Source: Promicromonospora sukumoe 327MFSha3.1
GTDB taxonomy: Bacteria > Actinomycetota > Actinomycetes > Actinomycetales > Cellulomonadaceae
NCBI RefSeq assembly: GCF_000385135.1
Contig: NZ_ARQM01000005.1
Span: 1-64,000, forward strand
Direction of reading: 5' to 3'
Length of the DNA: 64,000 bases
Position 1 is the first letter of the stretch. Every line of letters begins with the position of its first letter. The notes under the pieces were generated by a model. The model was not told the origin of the DNA, ran no database searches, and worked only from the letters and a program-made list of their open reading frames with translations. This document shows positions 58,450 through 64,000 of this stretch, piece after piece. Both the position numbers and the translations under genes were made by a program.

Positions 58450-58461
58450 TTTATCGATAAA
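58450..58461. promoter_or_regulatory. Perfect TTTATCGATAAA palindrome between convergent genes
   Basis: A 12-bp perfect operator-like palindrome in the 3'-to-3' gap of two LacI genes, where no promoter is expected. It is the best copy of three in the window. Confidence 0.5.
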
Positions 58462-58536
58462 GTAGGGGGGATGGCGTCAGGTGTCAACGGCGCCCTCGAG
58501 GTTTCGCCCGCCGTGCGCGTCCGGCGTCGGCCTGCC

Positions 58537-59580
58537 CTACCGGCGTCGGGCCGGTGGTGCGGTCGTGTCGCGGACGGTGAGGCTGGTGGCGAGCTGGACG
58601 TGACGTGACGCGGGCTGGACGCCGTCCGCCATGGCCAGCAGCGTCTCGACGGCCATCCGGCCCATGCCGGCCAGCGGCTGGTGCACCGAGGTGAGCGGCG
58701 GCGACGTCCAGCCCGCCTGCGGCGTGTCGTCGAAGCCCACGACGCTGAGCCGGCCGGGTACCGGGACGCCCAGCTCGCGGGCCGCGGCGAGCGTGCCCAC
58801 GGCGATCTCGTCGTCGCCCGTCACGATCGCGGTCGGTGGTTCGGGCAGCGCGAGCAGCGCGCGGCCGTGCACCAGGCCCGTGTCGATCGAGAACGAGTCG
58901 CTGCGTACCAGCTCCTGCTCCAGGTCGATGCCCGCGGAGTCCAGGGCTGCCCGGTAGCCGTGGAGACGTTCCCGGGCGGCGGCCGACGCGGCCGGCCCGC
59001 CGATCCACCCGATGCGGCGGTGCCCGAGATCCAGCAGGTGCTCGGTGGCGGTGCGCCCGCCCGCCCAGTTGGAGGATCCGACGCTGACGGTCCTGGGGTC
59101 GTCCACGTCGACGGGGTCGATCATCACGAACGGCATGCGGACCTCCTTCGCCGCCTGGAGCACGGCGTTGGGCGCCGCGAGCGTGATGCCGACGATGCCG
59201 GCCACCCCGGACTCCTTCTGCTCGGCCACCCAGGCGCGGGCGGCGGCCCGGGTGGCGCGCACCGCGCGGTCGGGCGCCGCGCGCACCAGGAGGTTGGCAC
59301 GGGCGCTCGTCGCCGCGGCGAGGATGCCGTCCAGGACGTTCGCGACGTAGGGCGAGGCCAGCGCGTCGAACACCGCGGCGATCGTGCGCGCGGGTGGGGG
59401 CTCCCACTGGGTGGTCGGCCGGTAGCCGAGGGCGGCGACGGCCTCCAGCACCCGCTCACGGGTGCTCCGCGCGATGTCGTGGCGCCCGTTGAGCGCCTTG
59501 GACGCGGTGCTCGTGGAGACGCCGGCGTGTCGCGCGACGTCGGCGAGCGTCGCTCGCTCCTTCGATGACCGACCAGCCAT
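58537..59580 (-). CDS. LacI family transcriptional regulator (xyloside importer)
   Basis: 347 residues from ATG 59580 after AAAGGA; a longer start at 59637 is unlikely. Helix-turn-helix TLADVARHAGVSTSTASKALNG, then a PBP-like domain with SNWAGGRTATEHLLDLGHRR and TGDDEIAVGTLAAARE. CGAAA-CTA-TTTCG precedes its own gene and a longer copy precedes the divergent importer, so it likely controls both. The effector is probably a xylo-oligosaccharide. Confidence 0.92.
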   Translation of the reverse strand: MAGRSSKERATLADVARHAGVSTSTASKALNGRHDIARSTRERVLEAVAALGYRPTTQWEPPPARTIAAVFDALASPYVANVLDGILAAATSARANLLVRAAPDRAVRATRAAARAWVAEQKESGVAGIVGITLAAPNAVLQAAKEVRMPFVMIDPVDVDDPRTVSVGSSNWAGGRTATEHLLDLGHRRIGWIGGPAASAAARERLHGYRAALDSAGIDLEQELVRSDSFSIDTGLVHGRALLALPEPPTAIVTGDDEIAVGTLAAARELGVPVPGRLSVVGFDDTPQAGWTSPPLTSVHQPLAGMGRMAVETLLAMADGVQPASRHVQLATSLTVRDTTAPPARRR

Positions 59581-59594
59581 GGGTTTCCTTTCGT

Positions 59595-59607
59595 CGAAAC
59601 TATTTCG
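59595..59607. promoter_or_regulatory. LacI-type operator, autoregulatory site
   Basis: CGAAA-CTA-TTTCG, 14 bp before the regulator's ATG. It shares the CTA centre with the site at 59714. Confidence 0.65.
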
Positions 59608-59701
59608 GAGGCTACTGATCGCCTGGGGCGACGTCAATCCTGATAATCCCGTCGCTCGAAGCCCGTTGACGCTCTGGGCAGGGCCCCGCTACAGTCCCTG
59701 C

Positions 59702-59713
59702 TTGATCGATAAA
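59702..59713. promoter_or_regulatory. ATCGATAAA-type operator upstream of importer
   Basis: TTGATCGATAAA, one mismatch from the palindrome at 58450; it abuts the next operator directly. Confidence 0.5.
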
Positions 59714-59734
59714 GTTGCGAAACTATTTCGCAAC
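59714..59734. promoter_or_regulatory. LacI-type operator upstream of importer
   Basis: 9-bp perfect arms GTTGCGAAA / TTTCGCAAC around CTA, 24 bp before the ATG of the binding-protein gene. Confidence 0.7.
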
Positions 59735-59758
59735 CTCTCAACGAGGAGGGACAGGGTG

Positions 59759-61078
59759 ATGAGGCTTCTTACCAAGGCGTGGACGGTCGGCGTCGCGCTC
59801 GTGACGGCCGGTGCGCTCACCGCGTGCTCGGGTGCGGGCGGGACCACGGCGAGCGCCGGCGGCGGCAGCGCCGACCAGCCGGTGAAGCTGACGGTGTGGA
59901 GCTGGGACGGCACGGTCGAGCTCGCGGTCCCGGGCTTCGAGAAGGCCAACCCCGGCATCGAGGTCGAGGTCGTGAACGCCGGCTCGTCGTCCGACGAGTA
60001 CCAGGCGCTCGACAACGCGATCCAGGCCGGGTCGGGTGTGCCGGACCTGGTGATGTTCGAGTACTTCGCGGTCCCGTACTTCGCCGTCCCCGGCAAGCTC
60101 GCCGACCTCGGCCCGCTGGGCGCGACCGAGCTGGCGGACGACTACGTCCCGTCGGCCTGGAACAACGTCGTCATGGGCGACGGCGTCTACGCCCTGCCCT
60201 CGGACTTCGGCCCGGCCGTCATGTTCTGGAACGAGGCGACCTTCGCCGAGGCGGGGATCGACGAGGCGCCGACGACCTGGGACGAGTACTACGAGGACGC
60301 CAAGAAGATCCGGGCCCTGGGCGACGACTACTACATCACGCAGGACACCAACGACCTCTTCTTCCTGCTCTCGCTGATCTGGCAGGCCGGCGGCCGCCCG
60401 TTCGAGGTCGACGGCACCACGGTGCACATCGACTTCTCCGCCCCGGAGACCCGGAAGGCGGTCGCGTTCTGGCAGAAGATGATCGACGAGGACCTGGTCA
60501 ACACGAAGATCAGCGCCTGGTCGGACGACTGGAACCGCGCCCTGAACGACGGCACGCTCGCCTCCCAGAACATGGGCGGCTGGCTCACCTCGACGCTCCC
60601 GGAGCGTGCGCCGGACGCCGCCGGCGACTTCCGGGTCGCCCTCATGCCCCAGTGGGACGAGGGCGAGAAGGTCGGCGCCGAGAACGGCGGCTCGTCCTTC
60701 GGGATCCCGGAGGCCGCGGCCAACAAGGAGGCGGCGTACAAGTTCCTCGAGTACTTCACGCACGGCGAGGGCCTGCAGCCGCGCGTCGACGCCGGTGCGT
60801 TCGTGCCGAACAGGTCGGTGCTGGACAGCCCGGAGTTCCAGGACGTCGAGAACCCCTACTTCGGTGACCAGAAGACCGGCCAGGTGCTCGCGGAGGCCTC
60901 GAACATCGCCGCCGTCGGCTGGCAGTACCCGCCGTTCTTCGAGTGGGCGCGCAGCACCTACGGCGACATCGCCACGCCCTTCTACACCTCGGGCAAGGGC
61001 TCGCTCGCCGAGGTCCTGCAGACGTGGGAGCAGCGCTCGGTCGAGTACGGCAACGAGCAGGGGTTCCAGGTCGACTGA
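59759..61078 (+). CDS. Sugar ABC transporter binding lipoprotein
   Basis: 439 residues from ATG 59759 (GAGGAGG before it; GTG 59756 is adjacent). Lipobox AGALTACSG (Cys near 22). Mature KLTVWSWDGTVELAVPGFEK, then DLVMFEYFAVPYFAVPGKLA, MFWNEATFAEAGID and SSFGIPEAAANKEAA. First gene of an importer with two permeases and a GH39 gene behind it; a xylo-oligosaccharide ligand is inferred from that company. Confidence 0.9.
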   Translation: MRLLTKAWTVGVALVTAGALTACSGAGGTTASAGGGSADQPVKLTVWSWDGTVELAVPGFEKANPGIEVEVVNAGSSSDEYQALDNAIQAGSGVPDLVMFEYFAVPYFAVPGKLADLGPLGATELADDYVPSAWNNVVMGDGVYALPSDFGPAVMFWNEATFAEAGIDEAPTTWDEYYEDAKKIRALGDDYYITQDTNDLFFLLSLIWQAGGRPFEVDGTTVHIDFSAPETRKAVAFWQKMIDEDLVNTKISAWSDDWNRALNDGTLASQNMGGWLTSTLPERAPDAAGDFRVALMPQWDEGEKVGAENGGSSFGIPEAAANKEAAYKFLEYFTHGEGLQPRVDAGAFVPNRSVLDSPEFQDVENPYFGDQKTGQVLAEASNIAAVGWQYPPFFEWARSTYGDIATPFYTSGKGSLAEVLQTWEQRSVEYGNEQGFQVD

Positions 61079-61161
61079 CCGCCTCCCGGCGGCGTTTCGC
61101 GGGACAGCCCGAGCGCGAGACGCCGCCGGCGACCTGACCGACAGACCAGAAAGGACCAGTC

Positions 61162-62112
61162 ATGAGCGCGACGGAGCGCATGACACGCCCCGCGGCGGCG
61201 AGCGTGCCCCTGCCCGGCGGGGCGCCGCAGCAGTACCGGCGACGACGCACGCGACAGATCGGCTGGGCGTTCGTGGCGCCCTTCGGCATCCTGTTCGCCC
61301 TGGTGTTCATCGTGCCGATCACCTACGCCGCCTACCTCAGCCTCTTCCAGGACCGGATGGTGGGCGGACCCTCGTTCGTGGGCCTGGCCAACTACACCAA
61401 GCTGTTCGGCGACGCGCAGTTCTGGGACGGCGTCTCCCGGGTCGTCTCGTTCACGCTCGTCCAGGTGCCGATCATGCTCGTGCTGGCCCTGGTGCTGGCG
61501 CTCGCGATGGACTCGATGCGGCTGCGCGGCATGCGGTTCATGCGGGTGGCCATCTTCCTGCCCTACGCGGTGCCGGCCATCGTATCCACCTTGATGTGGG
61601 GTTTCATGCTCGGCGTCCGCTACGGGCTCTTCGGGAGCATCAACGGCTGGCTCGGCACCGACCTCGACCCGTTCCGGCCGAGCACCACGCTGATCTCGAT
61701 CGGGATCATGGTCACCTGGGCCTTCACCGGGTACAACATGCTGATCTTCGACAGCGTGCTGAAGGCCGTCCCGCAGGAGCTGTACGAGGCGGCCGCGATC
61801 GACGGCGCGGGGGAGCTCCGGGTGATCCGGGCGATCAAGCTGCCCGCGCTGCGCGGCTCCCTCGTCATCACCGTCATCTTCTCGATCATCGGCACGTTCC
61901 AGATCTTCAACGAGCCGCAGATCCTCCCGTCGATGGTGGCCAACAGCGGGATCACCACCTACTACACGCCCAACCTGTACGCGTTCAACCTCGCGTTCAC
62001 GGGCTCGCAGCAGGGCTACGCGGCCGCACTCGCCCTCGTCATGGCCGCGTTCACCATCGCCATCGCGTACGCGGTCCAGATCCGGGGCATGCGCGATGCC
62101 CTCGACCAGTAG
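61162..62112 (+). CDS. ABC sugar permease, MalF-like
   Basis: 316 residues with an Arg-rich N-terminal tail (YRRRRTRQ), then six helices: GWAFVAPFGILFALVFIVPI and onward; GLANYTKLFG, EAA loop YEAAAIDGAGELRVIRAIKL. Starts 83 bp after the binding protein gene behind GAAAGGA. Confidence 0.92.
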   Translation: MSATERMTRPAAASVPLPGGAPQQYRRRRTRQIGWAFVAPFGILFALVFIVPITYAAYLSLFQDRMVGGPSFVGLANYTKLFGDAQFWDGVSRVVSFTLVQVPIMLVLALVLALAMDSMRLRGMRFMRVAIFLPYAVPAIVSTLMWGFMLGVRYGLFGSINGWLGTDLDPFRPSTTLISIGIMVTWAFTGYNMLIFDSVLKAVPQELYEAAAIDGAGELRVIRAIKLPALRGSLVITVIFSIIGTFQIFNEPQILPSMVANSGITTYYTPNLYAFNLAFTGSQQGYAAALALVMAAFTIAIAYAVQIRGMRDALDQ

Positions 62113-62128
62113 CAGCCGGAGACCTCTC

Positions 62129-63028
62129 ATGACGACCACCACCGCCGGTGTCGTGCGCCGCGGGCGCCTGCACACCCTCGCCAACCCCCGCAAGAGCGGC
62201 ACGCTGACCTTTCTGACGGGGCTGTTCACCCTCTACTGCCTGGTGCCGCTGATCTGGCTCACCATCAACTCCACCAAGTCCCAGGCAGACTTCGTCTCCA
62301 GCTTCGGCTTCTCCTTCGGCCAGCGGTTCGCGCTGTTCGACAACATCGTCGAGGTCTTCACCTACGACGGCGGCATCTTCACGCGCTGGCTGCTCAACAC
62401 GGTGCTGTACGTGGTCGTCGGGGCGGTCGTCTCGACGTTCCTCGCCGCGCTGGGCGGCTACGCGCTCGCCAAGCTGGAGTTCACCGGCAAGCGGGTCTTC
62501 CTGTTCGTGGTGCTCGGCGCCATCTCGGTCCCGGGCATCGCCCTGGCCATCCCGCAGTTCCTGCTGTTCGCGCAGCTGGGCCTGACGAACACGCCGTGGG
62601 CGGTGCTGATCCCGTCGTTCCTCAACCCGTTCGGGCTGTACCTCATGTGGGTGTTCGCCGCGGAGGCCGTCCCCACCGGGCTGCTGGAGGCGGCGAAGAT
62701 CGACGGCGCGGGGGAGTTCCGCACCTTCTGGCAGATCGCGCTGCCGATGCTCGTCCCGGCCACCGTGACCGTGCTGCTGTTCTCGTTCGTGTCGATCTGG
62801 AACAACTACTTCCTGCCGCTGATCATGCTCAAGGACCCCGACTGGTACCCGCTGACCGTCGGCATCAACCAGTGGAACAAGCTGGCCTCCACGGCCGGCA
62901 ACGGCGAGCTGCTCCAGAACCTCGTCGTCACGTCGTCGCTGCTGACGATCATCCCGCTGATCATCGCGTTCATCTCGCTGCAGCGGTTCTGGCAGTCCGG
63001 CCTGAGCCTCGGCGCCGTCAAGGGCTGA
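62129..63028 (+). CDS. ABC sugar permease, MalG-like
   Basis: 299 residues from ATG 62129 (GGAG before). Six helices with EAA loop LEAAKIDGAGEFRTFWQIAL and C-terminal QRFWQSGLSLGAVKG. Partner of the permease 17 bp upstream; no ATPase is encoded in the operon. Confidence 0.92.
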   Translation: MTTTTAGVVRRGRLHTLANPRKSGTLTFLTGLFTLYCLVPLIWLTINSTKSQADFVSSFGFSFGQRFALFDNIVEVFTYDGGIFTRWLLNTVLYVVVGAVVSTFLAALGGYALAKLEFTGKRVFLFVVLGAISVPGIALAIPQFLLFAQLGLTNTPWAVLIPSFLNPFGLYLMWVFAAEAVPTGLLEAAKIDGAGEFRTFWQIALPMLVPATVTVLLFSFVSIWNNYFLPLIMLKDPDWYPLTVGINQWNKLASTAGNGELLQNLVVTSSLLTIIPLIIAFISLQRFWQSGLSLGAVKG

Positions 63029-63097
63029 CGCCGTCCGCGGCGCGCCCGAACCCCACGTCGCCCGAACCCCATGTAGAGAAGAAGACAGAGGAGAACC

Positions 63098-64000
63098 TTG
63101 CACACCCACACGACCCCCGGTCTGACGATCGACGGCGAGGCGACCACCGCCGTCCCGCTGCGGCACATCTGGAACGAGTGCGTCGGCGCAGGCCGCGCCA
63201 ACGAGGCGCTGCGCGCCGACTGGCAGGCCCACTTCCGCGAGGCGGTCACCCGGCTGGGGGCGCGGTTCGTGCGCTTCCACGGGCTGTTCCACGACGACAT
63301 GTTCGTCTACCGGGCCAACGACGGCGGCGGCTTCGGGCCGCCCGTCCCGCTCGACACCCCGGTGCACACCTTCAGCTACGTCGACAAGGTGTTCGACTTC
63401 ATCCTGGAGACCGGCGCGCGCCCGTTCGTCGAGCTCGGCTTCATGCCGCGCGAGCTGGCCACCGAGACCGAGACGCTGTTCTGGTGGAAGGCGCACTGCA
63501 GCCCGCCCACCGACATGGCGCGATGGGTCGAGCTGGTCACCGCGACCGTGACGCACTGGATCGAGCGCTACGGTCTCGACGAGGTCCGGCAGTGGCGGTT
63601 CGAGGTGTGGAACGAGCCCAACCTCGTGCCCCACTTCTGGACCGGGACGCGCACCCAGTACTTCGAGCTCTACGAGGCCACGGCCCTGGCGATCAAGGCG
63701 ATCGACCAGGACCTCAAGGTCGGCGGACCGTCCACGAGCGTGTTCGTGCCCGACGACCGCTACCGGGGCGAGTGGGAGGACCGGTCCGTCGAGCACGCGA
63801 CCGCCGAGGCGGAGGATGTCGACGCCCTCGACTGGCGGCCCGTCTGGATCGAGGAGCTCATCGACTGGTGCGCCGCGCGCGACGTCCCCGTCGACTTCCT
63901 GTCCACCCACCTCTACCCGACGGACGTCGCGTTCGGGGCCAACGGGCAGATGCGCCACATCCGCCGCCACGTGGACGCGACCTACGACGACCTGGTCGCC
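63098..64000 (+). CDS. GH39 beta-xylosidase-like protein, cut by the window edge
   Basis: At least 301 residues, starting at TTG 63098, four bases after GAGGAG, and running off the right edge. Core features: PLRHIWNECVGAGRANEALR, RFVRFHGLFHDDM, acid/base Glu in RFEVWNEPNLVPHFWTGT, and FLSTHLYPTDVAFG. No signal peptide, so it probably hydrolyses imported xylo-oligosaccharides. It lies 69 bp behind the second permease in the same operon. Confidence 0.88.
   Translation, partial: MHTHTTPGLTIDGEATTAVPLRHIWNECVGAGRANEALRADWQAHFREAVTRLGARFVRFHGLFHDDMFVYRANDGGGFGPPVPLDTPVHTFSYVDKVFDFILETGARPFVELGFMPRELATETETLFWWKAHCSPPTDMARWVELVTATVTHWIERYGLDEVRQWRFEVWNEPNLVPHFWTGTRTQYFELYEATALAIKAIDQDLKVGGPSTSVFVPDDRYRGEWEDRSVEHATAEAEDVDALDWRPVWIEELIDWCAARDVPVDFLSTHLYPTDVAFGANGQMRHIRRHVDATYDDLVA

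Noticed and set aside
58471-58608. ATG with a GGGGGG run after the orphan palindrome
   Set aside because: The frame runs antisense into the LacI gene, ends within about 45 codons and shows no domain.
1-64000. tRNA, rRNA, CRISPR arrays, insertion sequences, integrase or attachment repeats
   Set aside because: I looked for cloverleaf-like blocks, regularly spaced repeats and transposase motifs while reading and saw none; a covariance or repeat-finder run would be needed to exclude small RNAs.

Overview
The window is high-GC DNA with strong Shine-Dalgarno sequences, frequent GTG/TTG starts, many ATGA/GTGA gene overlaps and an actinobacterial gene set: ECF sigma factors, zf-HC2-type proteins, large LAL-type LuxR regulators, polyphosphate glucokinase, DUF5709, DUF427, GH62, GH51 and GH39 enzymes, and sugar importers that lack their own ATPase. 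It looks like a soil or plant-biomass actinobacterium. Micrococcales, near Cellulosimicrobium, Isoptericola, Promicromonospora or Cellulomonas, is my inference and was not tested.

Layout. 1-1119 is a shared-type sugar ABC ATPase (MsiK/UgpC type). 1.2-15.5 kb is a mosaic of redox and stress genes (peroxiredoxin, lactonase-fold protein, two SDRs, RclA-like disulfide reductase, dehalogenase-like hydrolase) with two large LAL regulators, a small zinc-binding anti-sigma-like protein and an ECF sigma factor. 15.5-18.9 kb is a betaine/choline-type ABC importer with an H protein behind it, followed by DUF427, VOC and MOSC-reductase genes. 22.7-29.6 kb is a LacI-controlled operon: ADP-ribosylglycohydrolase, nucleoside hydrolase, lipoprotein and two permeases. 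29.7-38.3 kb is a second redox block: two paralogous quinone-oxidoreductase-like proteins, thioredoxin-MsrB-MsrA, two GNATs, a cytoplasmic YedY-like molybdoenzyme with a flavin reductase, a second zinc-binding anti-sigma-like protein and a second ECF sigma factor paralogous to the first. 38.3-48 kb holds a TetR pair, DUF5709, polyphosphate glucokinase, a secreted GH43, a Zur-box/CobW locus, ArsR/SDR, TetR/MFS and a GlsB-like protein. 48.3-64 kb is an arabinoxylan-utilisation island: tandem esterase, GH62, GH51, two ABC importers, two LacI regulators and GH39 at the right edge.

Regulatory reading. Three patterns join distant genes. (1) Paired palindromes around AAACTAGTTTG lie upstream of the LacI gene at 28.4-29.5 kb, its target operon at 23 kb and the LAL regulator at 8.9-11.7 kb. 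(2) A promoter-like pattern GTAAGAC-N17/18-CTAAC (or close to it) precedes the peroxiredoxin, one oxidoreductase, the thioredoxin-Msr operon, the zinc protein/YedY operon and an unknown gene. (3) Both ECF sigma genes carry two GGAC-N6-GTCC dyads exactly 52 bp apart. Together they suggest a redox/oxidant-stress regulon built on duplicated sigma and zinc-protein modules, beside a plant-cell-wall sugar system. Three importers lack an ATPase, and the ATPase at the left edge is a natural candidate to energise them.
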